Shown here piece by piece: positions 1-6,188 of a stretch of 6,188 nt of DNA (position 1 is the stretch's first letter; every line of letters begins with the position of its first letter). Made by a program: the position numbers and the translations under genes. The stretch covers positions 1-6,188 of the forward strand of contig JAADDT010000109.1 of NCBI GenBank assembly GCA_013153765.1, read 5' to 3'. The notes beneath the pieces were generated by a model, which saw only the letters and a program-made list of their open reading frames with translations, ran no database searches and was not told the DNA's origin. This DNA is from Aquificota bacterium. GTDB taxonomy: Bacteria; Aquificota; Aquificia; Aquificales; Hydrogenothermaceae.

Positions 1-236
1 ACCACCACCGTTTCCCTGCCTTCAGGATTGATAACCCCTATAACGTTCCTGTATCTGTTGCCGTCTGCGTAAAACTCCTGATACTCAACAAGGTCTGCAT
101 GGCGGGAAAAGACAGAGTGTATGTATTCAGCCGTTTCGTCCAGAGATTTTAAGTTCCTGTAGTTCCTGAATGGACGGATTGTGGAAAGGAAGTAAACGTC
201 GTCGTAAACCCTTTTTATACCTTCCCTGTCCTGCAT
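1..236 (-). CDS. M28-family zinc peptidase, N-terminal fragment (runs off left edge)
   Basis: An open frame of 78 codons starts at the ATG at 236-234 and continues out of the window without a stop. The translation has the look of the N-terminal region of M28 (aminopeptidase-type) metallopeptidases: an R-P-F-R-N-Y segment (residues 21-26), a helix ending T-A-E-Y-I (35-39), V-E-Y-Q-E-F (50-55), then R-Y-R-N-V-I-G (61-67) and a strand E-T-V-V-V (75 on). In this family that strand leads into the first zinc-ligand motif (G-A-H-x-D), which would lie just outside the window, so catalytic residues cannot be checked. There is no signal peptide, so a cytoplasmic enzyme is likely. The ATG is the only good start; it follows the upstream gene's TAA by nine bases in the same frame and has no clear Shine-Dalgarno site (AT-only leader). 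It may depend on translational coupling as the last visible gene of the upstream operon. The family call rests on pattern recognition of a fragment. Confidence 0.62.
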   Translation of the reverse strand, partial: MQDREGIKRVYDDVYFLSTIRPFRNYRNLKSLDETAEYIHSVFSRHADLVEYQEFYADGNRYRNVIGVINPEGRETVV

Positions 237-245
237 AAAAATATT

Positions 246-833
246 TTACTGGAATATTTTTTTCAAACAGCCTGAAGACCTGCCCCTTTCTATCAGCTGT
301 TTCGTTTTTTCCTCAACCTCTTTGAAAACTGCGTGGTACTTAAGGTGGTCTTTTATCCTTTTCCTGTAGTAGATGTACCCCCCAACAGCCACCACCAGAT
401 AGGACAGGTAAACCAGATAGGGATACTTTTCGTACCAGTAAGTATAAAGGACGATAAGGTTGTGTATCACGAAGATCAGGAAAACGACAGCCGAGCCTAT
501 CCATATGGCGTAAACCATACTGTCCGGCTTACCTTCGTACGGCTCAAGCCTTATCAGTTCTTTCCTGTAGTGGTTCAGCTGTTGTTTCAGCTTTGCACAT
601 TCAGGCGTGTCGTCAGGCAGTACTTCCTGTTCAATTAGCTGGATATTACTTATTTCGCTTTGCGTGTTTAAGGTCTTGTAGTCCTCAAGGAATTTGGGAT
701 TTTTTTGGAAGAGGAGGAGTATCTCCTCCTCCGTCAGTTCCTCCCTCCCGGCGTATTCTTTCATCTCGTTGTATATAAAGGTGTAAAGCCCGTCTTCCTT
801 TATCCTTTTAGCCGCTTTCTTCAGGTCAAACAT
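246..833 (-). CDS. unrecognised membrane protein with two TM helices, third gene of the heme-copper module
   Basis: This is a 195-residue protein whose family I do not recognise. Residues 1-104 are polar, charged and mostly helical. Two hydrophobic helices follow (about 105-131 and 138-156), separated by a short Tyr/Lys-rich loop (W-Y-E-K-Y-P). A basic, charged tail (about 157-195; K/E-rich, possibly coiled coil) ends the protein. The positive residues around the helices suggest that both long ends are cytoplasmic, with a very short external loop. There is no CxxCH heme site and no obvious metal motif. The ATG at 833-831 lies seven bases after the TAG of subunit I, and its Shine-Dalgarno site (GGAG) is partly formed by that stop codon, so translation is probably coupled to the oxidase-like subunit. 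Position alone suggests an accessory or assembly subunit of that complex; this is inference. Codon use matches the neighbours. Confidence 0.85.
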   Translation of the reverse strand: MFDLKKAAKRIKEDGLYTFIYNEMKEYAGREELTEEEILLLFQKNPKFLEDYKTLNTQSEISNIQLIEQEVLPDDTPECAKLKQQLNHYRKELIRLEPYEGKPDSMVYAIWIGSAVVFLIFVIHNLIVLYTYWYEKYPYLVYLSYLVVAVGGYIYYRKRIKDHLKYHAVFKEVEEKTKQLIERGRSSGCLKKIFQ

Positions 834-840
834 ACAGCTC

Positions 841-2502
841 CTACCCTTTCTGCACTGCGGTAGCCGTTTCCGGCACTATCACTTCCTTTTCAATCTCCGA
901 AGGCTTGAATATGCCTATCAGACCTTTCAGTCCGATGGTGGCAATAATATTAAACATAAAAATCACCCAAGCAAGCAACAGCATAGCCCCGAAAATTCCG
1001 GCAGGTATCATGTAAAGCATGTACTCACCTTCCGTGTAGATGTGTCTTCTCAGCATTCCGTCAATACCTGCCATTCCCATAAACGCACCCATACCTATAC
1101 CGCCTATAAGATGGAGCCAGAAGTGCCAGTTTGCAAGCCTCTGGCTGTAAAGCTTTACCGACTTGTTTGTAAGGATTGGGAACAGTATGTATATGGCACT
1201 GTATAGCGTCATGGTAAGACCTACCAGTATTGCCACGTGGAAGTGTGCACCGGCTACCCACTGTGTATTGTGTAGCAGTCTGTTCATTCCAAGGTCAGCC
1301 TGTATTATACCTGCAGGTACCGCAAGTGCAAACCCAAGCAGTCCCCCAAGCAGGAACTTTAACTCGTTTGTCATTTTCAGCGGTCTTGCAAGCCAGAGCG
1401 TCGTAAGTGTGATAAAGAAGGCAAGCCCCTGCGTGATCAACTCAAATGCGGTTATCATCTCACCGGAAGCCAGCTTCATAATCTCCGGCTGTGGCTGGTC
1501 TGAAAGCAAGTGGTGGCTCCACACAGCCCACGACACTATCAACTCAAGCAGTAGTGCCGCCCTTGCTATGTTCTGCATAAACAGGTTTCTACCGGTTATC
1601 AGCATTGCAAGTAAGTACCAAGTACCGGCAACGTATATCAGGACCAGCCCGTCCGCTATCAGGTCAAGTCCCCACCAGAAAATATTCTTGTAAAGCAACG
1701 CATCTACCGAGTGGTAGTGTAGCCCAAGCTGGAAAACCTCGTTAAATATGAAAAACAGTATGAGAAGACCTGCCGTCAGGATTACCAGAGCGTCAAGGAA
1801 GGTATCAACCGTACCCCTGAATATTGCAACGAGCGGTAAGGAAAGTGGAGGCTCTTTAACATACGGCTCCTTTCCCCTTATTTTGTTTATCAGGTTCAGA
1901 AAACCGTCTATACCGAAAGCACTCATAAGGAGCGGTTTTATAGGCTGTTTCTTCTGCCCTTTAGGTGTGTAAAAAACTGTGGCGTAAGTGTTAAAGATAA
2001 AGCCAAGCGTACCTATCATTATGAAGGCAACCCCAAGGACGAACATCACCGCCCCTGCAATGCTGAACTGCTCAAAATCAACAGGTAAAGGCCAGTATAT
2101 CGTGTAAAGTGGAGCGTAGTGGAATATAAAACCGGAAAGCCAGACGAGAACCGTGCCGACGGACATTATTATCCAAGTAAAGTTTGCAAGCTTTATGCTG
2201 AAAAGCGGTTTTTTCATCAGGTACGGCACGAGGAAAGTAAAAGCCCCAAACACCAGCAGGTAAGTAGAGCCGAAAATACCCACTATCGGATGTGCCGTCA
2301 TTATGGCAAAAAAGTGTTCGTCGCTGAGCAGTGGTATCGGCTTTACCTCGTGTGCCCTCATTATCATACCTTCTACAGCCGCCACGCCGTAGAATATCAG
2401 ACCAACGACCACGAACCGTAAGGTTATTTTCTGCAGAGGACTTAAACCTGTGTGGTCAAGTCCGCCTTCGTGTCCGTTTATAAGCAACTCCTTAATACTC
2501 AT
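841..2502 (-). CDS. heme-copper oxidase superfamily subunit I, B-family-like, with altered CuB site (predicted NO-reductase-like)
   Basis: The 553-residue integral membrane protein has about 12 helices. The order of motifs is that of ba3-like subunit I: T-A-H-P with H71 (low-spin heme ligand, TM2), W-S-H-H with H330/H331 (two CuB ligands, TM7), H-N-T-Q-W-V then H420-F-H422 (high-spin and low-spin heme ligands, TM10), and an R485-R486 pair that normally binds heme propionates. The TM6 motif is changed: F-W-W-G-L-D280-L-I-A-D284 replaces F-W-W-x-G-H-P-x-V-Y, so the third CuB histidine and the cross-linked tyrosine are both Asp. A Glu (E354) sits in TM8 near where NorB carries a functional Glu. 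The enzyme should bind two hemes and a non-heme metal and reduce a small molecule at the membrane; NO is more likely than O2, but this is inference. A routine annotation would be cytochrome c oxidase subunit I. The start overlaps the subunit II stop (ATGA), with GGGAGGG just upstream. Confidence 0.93.
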   Translation of the reverse strand: MSIKELLINGHEGGLDHTGLSPLQKITLRFVVVGLIFYGVAAVEGMIMRAHEVKPIPLLSDEHFFAIMTAHPIVGIFGSTYLLVFGAFTFLVPYLMKKPLFSIKLANFTWIIMSVGTVLVWLSGFIFHYAPLYTIYWPLPVDFEQFSIAGAVMFVLGVAFIMIGTLGFIFNTYATVFYTPKGQKKQPIKPLLMSAFGIDGFLNLINKIRGKEPYVKEPPLSLPLVAIFRGTVDTFLDALVILTAGLLILFFIFNEVFQLGLHYHSVDALLYKNIFWWGLDLIADGLVLIYVAGTWYLLAMLITGRNLFMQNIARAALLLELIVSWAVWSHHLLSDQPQPEIMKLASGEMITAFELITQGLAFFITLTTLWLARPLKMTNELKFLLGGLLGFALAVPAGIIQADLGMNRLLHNTQWVAGAHFHVAILVGLTMTLYSAIYILFPILTNKSVKLYSQRLANWHFWLHLIGGIGMGAFMGMAGIDGMLRRHIYTEGEYMLYMIPAGIFGAMLLLAWVIFMFNIIATIGLKGLIGIFKPSEIEKEVIVPETATAVQKG

Positions 2503-3089
2503 TTTTCCCTCCCTTTGCTTACTTTTTCCTCACAGTTAACCACCTGAAAGGCGTCAGGCACTTTCATCCGTGCCCCTTTAGGTCCCGAATACTCGGTACT
2601 TAAAACGTAAAAAGTCCCCTCCTCAAAAAACTGCCACAGCAGTTCGTTATCGTATCCGGGAACTACCTGCATCTGGAAAACCATCGTGTTGTCCTGTCTG
2701 AAAAGCCCAAAGCCGTAAGTAAGGTCAGCACTTTTAACGTTAAACATCACAACCTCACCGCAGTTTATCTTGATAGGCGTCTCCTCAGGAAGGATAAACT
2801 GGTGGTCTTTAATCTGGACTTCTATAACCCTGTCCGGCTGGATTTTGTGTTTCTTCAGCTCCCACGCAACCCAAGGTATCTTGTTGTAAGTTAAGATGTG
2901 GATACCGACGCCTACCATAACCAGAATGGCAAGGTAAGTGTAAAACACCTTCGGCGTAAGCCAAGTTTTGTAGCTGTTTGGCTGTTTGGTAACCCGATAG
3001 GCAAACCAAGCGATTAAAGAGATGATGGAAAAGGCGTAAATGGTGTAAACGACCTTTAAAGTCCAAAGGACTTCCGTAGTGGTGGTCAT
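2499..3089 (-). CDS. heme-copper oxidase subunit II, cupredoxin domain lacking the CuA ligands
   Basis: This 196-residue protein has two membrane helices (about 9-31 and 47-67) followed by an extracytoplasmic beta domain (about 88-185), the layout of oxidase subunit II. The cupredoxin frame is clear: I-x-V-x-x-x-D-H-Q-F (89-98), V-K-S-A-D-L-T-Y-G-F (118-127), V-V-P-G-Y (142-146), E-E-G-T-F-Y-V-L-S-T-E-Y-S-G (156-169). Against ba3 subunit II, the CuA ligands are replaced: first His by Tyr125, Cys by Ser164, Gln by Glu166, second Cys by Ser168 and second His by Gly172; only Met175 remains. It therefore should not carry CuA, as in quinol oxidases and some NO-reductase-like relatives, and electrons must enter another way. 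Two other cysteines (C110, C186) could form a disulfide. It is the first gene of the operon, with a strong Shine-Dalgarno site and an FNR-type promoter upstream, and overlaps subunit I by four bases. Confidence 0.9.
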   Translation of the reverse strand: MTTTTEVLWTLKVVYTIYAFSIISLIAWFAYRVTKQPNSYKTWLTPKVFYTYLAILVMVGVGIHILTYNKIPWVAWELKKHKIQPDRVIEVQIKDHQFILPEETPIKINCGEVVMFNVKSADLTYGFGLFRQDNTMVFQMQVVPGYDNELLWQFFEEGTFYVLSTEYSGPKGARMKVPDAFQVVNCEEKVSKGREK

Positions 3090-3095
3090 AATAAA

Positions 3096-3104
3096 CTCCC
3101 TCCC
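3096..3104 (-). promoter_or_regulatory. ribosome binding site of the subunit II gene
   Basis: GGGAGGGAG read on the minus strand, six bases before the ATG at 3089-3087. It fixes the start of subunit II, and the strong match suggests high expression of the first gene of the operon. Confidence 0.75.
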
Positions 3105-3190
3105 AGTATTTGTAAAAAAAGAAAAAAGCGTATTGGAGTGCTTGAGCCTGCCTTGATGTGTTTTGATGGTTGTGATGTTTTGTTATAAAA

Positions 3191-3196
3191 ACTATA
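3191..3196 (-). promoter_or_regulatory. predicted -10 box of the heme-copper operon promoter
   Basis: TATAGT on the minus strand. Counting its first base as -12 puts the start point near 3184 and gives a leader of about 95 bases. The centre of the palindrome at 3219-3232 then falls at -41.5, the usual place for a class II FNR/CRP-family activator, and no good sigma70 -35 box is needed. An alternative TATAAC at 3187-3182 would put the operator at -50.5, which is less typical. Confidence 0.45.
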
Positions 3197-3218
3197 AAAC
3201 CGTTCAGGCTAAAAATAA

Positions 3219-3232
3219 TTGACTTTGGTCAA
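3219..3232 (-). promoter_or_regulatory. FNR/DNR/NnrR-type operator, perfect inverted repeat TTGAC-N4-GTCAA
   Basis: The 14-base site has two perfect five-base arms around CAAA (minus strand). It matches the TTGAT-N4-ATCAA class bound by FNR and its DNR/NnrR relatives, with C/G at the inner arm position as in several DNR/FixK-type variants. It starts three bases after the purL stop and points at the subunit II gene. Such regulators activate anaerobic respiration and NO-detoxification genes, which fits the genes downstream. Because the arms are followed by TTATTTTT, the same bases could also form a weak terminator hairpin for purL, although the stem is AT-rich. Confidence 0.62.
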
Positions 3233-3235
3233 CTT

Positions 3236-5491
3236 TTAATCAAGCAGTTTAGGGAGGGAGTTTTCCCACAAGGCTTTCAGCTCTTCCATACTGTCCTTCA
3301 GCTCTGTTTTACCTACCTTCAGGGACAGCTCCGGTTTTTCAACCACCTTACCTACCACCTTAAAGCCTAACGCACCTTCCCTTGCCTTAGCTTCCAGATA
3401 AGGGACGTCCTTTTCCTCAGCCGTTATTACGACAATACTCCTCATCTCGTCAAACAGCTCAAAGTCCGGTCTGTAATCCGTATCTATGTTTAGTTCAAGC
3501 CCGAAGGTCTTTTCGTCCAGAAACGCCGGTTCAAGCAGTGCCGTAATCAGACCCCCATCGGAAACGTCGTGTGCGGACTTTATCCTGTCCCTGTTTGAAC
3601 GGATAAACTCCATAAGCTTTTTTTCCGTCTCAAGGTTTATTGGAGGTATTTTGCCGGCTACCTTGCCGTGGACTTCCTTCAGGTATTCACTGCCGTTTAC
3701 CACCGGCTTCTGCTCCACGTCCCCTATCAGTATTACCACGTCCCCTGCCTGCCTGTAGAAGGAAGGTATAGCATCTTCAGGCTTATCAAGTACCCCCACC
3801 GCCACAACCGTAGGCGTAGGATACACGTTTACCCTCCTGTCCGGCAGGACTGTCTCGTTGTAAAGGGACACGTTCCCGCTTATTACAGGCGTGTTCAGTT
3901 CACGGCAGGCGTCAGCCATACCCTTCGTTGCCTGTTCAAACTGCCACATTATCTCTGGATTTTCCGGATTTCCCCAGTTCAGGCAGTCAGTTATTGCAAG
4001 AGGCTTTGCCCCACTTACGTACACGTTCCTGACAGCTTCCGCAACAACCCTTTTACCGCCTTCGTACGGATTGAGATAGACCCATCTGCCGTTCCCATCG
4101 GAAGCTATGGCAACAGCCTTTTCAGAGTTTATCTCCGGCTTTACAGCCCACTTTACCCTTAAGACAGCCGCATCACTGCCCGGCTTTACCACGGTGTTTA
4201 TCCCGACCTCGTGGTCGTACTGTCTGTAAACCCATTCTTTTTTCGCTATTGTCGGAGACGAAATAACCTTTCTTATGGCTTCCTTCAGGTCAACCTCAGC
4301 CAGACTTTCCTGATCAAATGCTTCCGTCTCTTGAAGGTATTGTGGCTTTTTCCGTGGACGGTCGTAAACGGGAGCCTCGTCCACTATGGCTGATATGGGA
4401 AGGTCAGCAACCTTCTCCCCTTTGTAAAAAACCTCCATTCTGCCGGTGTCAGTCGTTTCCCCGATAACAGCCGCCTCCAGCCCGTACCACTTTGCGGTCT
4501 GTAATACCTGATCAACCTTATCGTCGTCAACGGCGTACAGCATCCTTTCCTGGGACTCGGAAAGGAGGATTTCGTAAGGCGTCATGTTTCCTTCCCGCAG
4601 AGGGACATTTTCCAGATACACCCTTACCCCCATACCGGACTTTGCCCCGAACTCGGAGGTTGAGCCTGCAAGCCCTGCCGCCCCAAAGTCCTGACAGCCC
4701 TCTATCAGACCTTTCTGCATCACCTCAAGCGTGCACTCAACCAGCCTTTTACCGAAAAACGGATCACCTATCTGGACTGTAGGTCTTTTGTCCTCCGTCT
4801 CCTCGGAAAACTCGGCAGAAGCCATAGTAGCACCGTGTATCCCGTCCCTGCCTGTGGCAGAGCCGACCATTACCATCTTTTGACCGACCTTCATTGCCCT
4901 CGCCCTGAACATTTTGTCCTTTTCCAAAATTCCCAGACAGAAGGCGTTTACCAGCGGATTTCCCGCATAAACCTCGTCAAAAACCACCTCACCGCCTATC
5001 GTAGGAACGCCGATACAGTTTCCGTAAAAGCCTATTCCCTTAACTACTCCCTGTGCTATCGGTTTTGCGTCCTTTATACCTTCCCTCGTTCCGTCCTTCC
5101 TAACGTCCCCAAACCGCAGGCTGTCAAAGGCACATACAGGTCTTGCCCCCATTGAAAGTATGTCCCTGATAATACCGCCTACGCCCGTTGCCGCCCCGTG
5201 GAACGGCTCTATGTAAGACGGATGGTTGTGGCTTTCTATCTTAAACGCCACCGCGTATTTGTCGTCTATCTCAACAACACCTGCATTTTCACCTGGTCCC
5301 TGCAGTACCCAGGGAGCTTCCGTCGGAAAAACCTTCAGGAAAGGTTTTGAGGACTTATACGAGCAGTGTTCACTCCACAAAGCCCCAAAAATGCCCAACT
5401 CAACCTCGTTAGGCTCTCTGCCTAACAGCTCCACTATCCTCCTGTATTCGTCCAGCGTAAGCCCGTGGGCGGACAGAACTTTTTCGTCCAT
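3236..5491 (-). CDS. purL: phosphoribosylformylglycinamidine synthase subunit PurL (small, PurLQS type)
   Basis: The 751-residue cytoplasmic enzyme catalyses step four of purine synthesis: FGAR, ATP and ammonia from glutamine give FGAM. Motifs in order: S-E-H-C-S-Y-K (40-46, with the proposed catalytic His42), E-S-H-N-H-P-S (86-92), [12 protein letters not shown] (99-110), [12 protein letters not shown] (157-168), [10 protein letters not shown] (215-224), the second-repeat S-D-G-N-G-R-W and L-N-W-G-N-P motifs, [10 protein letters not shown], and A-H-D-V-S-D-G-G-L (640-648). The length is that of small PurL. The C-terminal glutaminase of the large enterobacterial form is absent, so it needs separate PurQ and PurS, which are not in this window. 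The ATG at 5491-5489 follows AAGGGG at a suitable distance and is the conventional start before the first helix. The gene appears intact. No convincing terminator separates it from the operator downstream, so some read-through into the heme-copper operon is possible. Confidence 0.98.
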   Translation of the reverse strand: MDEKVLSAHGLTLDEYRRIVELLGREPNEVELGIFGALWSEHCSYKSSKPFLKVFPTEAPWVLQGPGENAGVVEIDDKYAVAFKIESHNHPSYIEPFHGAATGVGGIIRDILSMGARPVCAFDSLRFGDVRKDGTREGIKDAKPIAQGVVKGIGFYGNCIGVPTIGGEVVFDEVYAGNPLVNAFCLGILEKDKMFRARAMKVGQKMVMVGSATGRDGIHGATMASAEFSEETEDKRPTVQIGDPFFGKRLVECTLEVMQKGLIEGCQDFGAAGLAGSTSEFGAKSGMGVRVYLENVPLREGNMTPYEILLSESQERMLYAVDDDKVDQVLQTAKWYGLEAAVIGETTDTGRMEVFYKGEKVADLPISAIVDEAPVYDRPRKKPQYLQETEAFDQESLAEVDLKEAIRKVISSPTIAKKEWVYRQYDHEVGINTVVKPGSDAAVLRVKWAVKPEINSEKAVAIASDGNGRWVYLNPYEGGKRVVAEAVRNVYVSGAKPLAITDCLNWGNPENPEIMWQFEQATKGMADACRELNTPVISGNVSLYNETVLPDRRVNVYPTPTVVAVGVLDKPEDAIPSFYRQAGDVVILIGDVEQKPVVNGSEYLKEVHGKVAGKIPPINLETEKKLMEFIRSNRDRIKSAHDVSDGGLITALLEPAFLDEKTFGLELNIDTDYRPDFELFDEMRSIVVITAEEKDVPYLEAKAREGALGFKVVGKVVEKPELSLKVGKTELKDSMEELKALWENSLPKLLD

Positions 5492-5523
5492 CAGGTACCC
5501 CTTTTGTGATTTAATAGAATAAT

Positions 5524-5532
5524 ATTGTATCA
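5524..5532 (-). promoter_or_regulatory. predicted extended -10 promoter of purL
   Basis: TGATACAAT on the minus strand is an extended -10 (TGn-TACAAT). A weak TTACCA at 5545-5550 lies 15 bases upstream as a possible -35. The start point would be near 5517, giving a leader of about 25 bases. I see no purine riboswitch (no three-stem leader would fit) and no clear PurR box. Confidence 0.38.
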
Positions 5533-5615
5533 GGATTTTTAGGCTGGTAATTAATGTTGACTTAAGGAATAAATTTGATATTTTTTTACTAAAATTATTT
5601 GATAAAATAAAAGTT

Positions 5616-5621
5616 AGGAGG
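5616..5621 (+). promoter_or_regulatory. ribosome binding site of the right-hand gene
   Basis: AGGAGG lies seven bases before the ATG at 5629. It is a perfect Shine-Dalgarno core and settles the start of the partial gene to the right. Confidence 0.8.
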
Positions 5622-5628
5622 ACTGCGA

Positions 5629-6188
5629 ATGGTCATAAGAAAGGAGCACGCCCTTGCACTTCTAAACGCAAAAGCACAGGAGGAGAAAGGGCTATCCTGC
5701 CAGATAAACATCAAGGCAGAAGAAGACCCTTACGTGGAACTGGAGTTCCAAAACCTTCTTGAGCAGGGAACAAGCCCTATAGAGTACGTCCTTACCTACT
5801 GGGGCAGAAATCTCGTTTACCTGCTTGAGGAAATGATACAGCAGGGACTTATAAGCCACCCTTCCGAATGGGACGACAGGTTCAGGTGGATAGGCTCGGA
5901 AGTGATAGCTATGATAGAGGCGGCTATAAACAGCGGAGGTCTTACAGGTGAGCAGACCTTTGAAGCCCTCCACAAAAGGGGACTTGCACAGGAAGTCCAC
6001 GAGGAGAAAAAAGGCTGGTTTAAGGAGATAAACCAGTACGCAAGGTCAATATACGACATTTACATACACGCAAAGCCAAGACTGGTAATATCAAAGGAGC
6101 TGGGATCACACGTGGCTTCAATGCCTCCGGGACCTGCCGAAACCAGTATGCTACCGGAACACGGCAGGTTTACACTCCTGCTTGAGAC
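5629..6188 (+). CDS. unrecognised soluble protein, N-terminal 186 residues (runs off right edge)
   Basis: An ATG with a perfect AGGAGG site opens a frame that stays open for 186 codons to the window edge. I do not recognise the family. The protein is soluble, with no signal peptide or membrane helix, and appears mostly alpha-helical. It begins with a charged Ala/Lys/Glu-rich stretch (5-20), then an acidic segment [10 protein letters not shown] (31-40). A helical block rich in aromatic residues follows (52-100, including Y-W-G-R-N and W-D-D-R-F-R-W). After K-K-G-W-F-K-E (127-133) and [10 protein letters not shown] (142-151) comes a Pro/Gly-rich turn, S-M-P-P-G-P-A-E-T (164-172). Cys24 is the only cysteine seen and no nucleotide-binding or metal motif is visible. 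Codon use is like that of its neighbours, which supports a real gene. It is divergent from purL, so function cannot be read from an operon. No function is proposed. Confidence 0.88.
   Translation, partial: MVIRKEHALALLNAKAQEEKGLSCQINIKAEEDPYVELEFQNLLEQGTSPIEYVLTYWGRNLVYLLEEMIQQGLISHPSEWDDRFRWIGSEVIAMIEAAINSGGLTGEQTFEALHKRGLAQEVHEEKKGWFKEINQYARSIYDIYIHAKPRLVISKELGSHVASMPPGPAETSMLPEHGRFTLLLE

Larger units (their letters stand above)
5492..5628. other. AT-rich divergent intergenic region between purL and the right-hand gene
   Basis: This 137-base spacer must hold the promoters for two genes read away from each other. On the plus strand, TTGACT (5557-5562) with TATTTT (5579-5584) is one weak promoter candidate; TAAAAT occurs at 5590-5595 and 5603-5608. 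The eight-base word ATTTGATA occurs twice in direct orientation (5573-5580 and 5597-5604). No RNA gene or hairpin terminator is apparent. Confidence 0.5.

Noticed and set aside
1163..1693. Long plus-strand open frame opposite subunit I (and similar plus-strand frames at 333-638, 2119-2421 and 3668-5155)
   Set aside because: These lie opposite well-supported minus-strand genes, lack good ribosome binding sites, and have unnatural compositions (Ser/Pro/His/Tyr-rich). They are mirror products of the real codons.
841..2502. Ordinary aa3, ba3 or cbb3 cytochrome c oxidase subunit I
   Set aside because: The H-x3-Y motif of TM6 is missing (D280-x3-D284) and the partner subunit II lacks CuA, so the usual oxidase label would be misleading.
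841..2502. Classical cNOR/qNOR NorB
   Set aside because: The TM2 to TM4 and TM7 to TM10 motifs (Y-T-I-Y-W-P-L, H-H-x3-D, H-N-T-x-W-V) resemble ba3-like enzymes more than NorB. The partner is a cupredoxin subunit rather than NorC, and no fused NorC-like N-terminus is present.
4305..4320. Second FNR-like half palindrome (TGATCA) inside purL
   Set aside because: It is short, within coding sequence, lacks the TTGAT-N4-ATCAA spacing and has no promoter near it.
5492..5628. Purine riboswitch or structured leader before purL
   Set aside because: The predicted leader is only about 25 bases and the whole spacer is AT-rich with no conserved purine-aptamer loops.
5692..6059. Minus-strand open frames inside the right-hand gene
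   Set aside because: The plus-strand frame has an AGGAGG site, host-like codon use and a continuous frame to the edge. The minus frames have no start signal and odd composition.

Overview
The window looks like chromosomal DNA from a chemolithotrophic, probably thermophilic bacterium. Codon use favours ATA, AGG, AAA and CTT, genes are packed tightly, Shine-Dalgarno sites are strong and purine-rich, and the protein set would fit the Aquificota. That placement is an inference from composition and gene style, not a proof. No tRNA, rRNA, CRISPR array, insertion sequence or phage gene is visible.

Layout from left to right: the start of an M28-type zinc peptidase gene (minus strand, 1-236, cut by the window edge); a small unrecognised two-helix membrane protein (minus, 246-833); a heme-copper oxidase superfamily subunit I (minus, 841-2502); its cupredoxin-fold subunit II (minus, 2499-3089); a 146-base control region (3090-3235); purL, the large subunit of the PurLQS formylglycinamidine synthase (minus, 3236-5491); a 137-base divergent promoter region (5492-5628); and the start of an unrecognised soluble protein (plus, 5629 to the right edge).

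The notable part is the heme-copper module at 246-3089. Overall, subunit I reads as a B-family (ba3-like) enzyme and keeps the heme ligands (H71, H420, H422) and the two adjacent CuB histidines (H330, H331). The TM6 motif that should give the third CuB histidine and the cross-linked tyrosine (H-x3-Y) reads D280-x3-D284. Subunit II keeps the cupredoxin framework but has lost nearly all CuA ligands: His to Tyr125, the two Cys to Ser164 and Ser168, and the second His to Gly172. It is therefore very unlikely to be an ordinary cytochrome c oxidase. The best reading is a predicted nitric-oxide-reductase-like member of the superfamily (the type I recall being called gNOR) or another diverged reductase.

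Regulation supports this. A perfect FNR/DNR/NnrR-type palindrome (TTGAC-N4-GTCAA, 3219-3232) lies upstream of the subunit II gene. Its centre falls exactly 41.5 bases upstream of the start point predicted from a TATAGT -10 box, which is the class II activator position. Subunit II, subunit I, the small membrane protein and possibly the peptidase are closely spaced or overlapping and probably form one operon under an oxygen- or NO-responsive regulator. purL and the right-hand gene are transcribed divergently from separate promoters.
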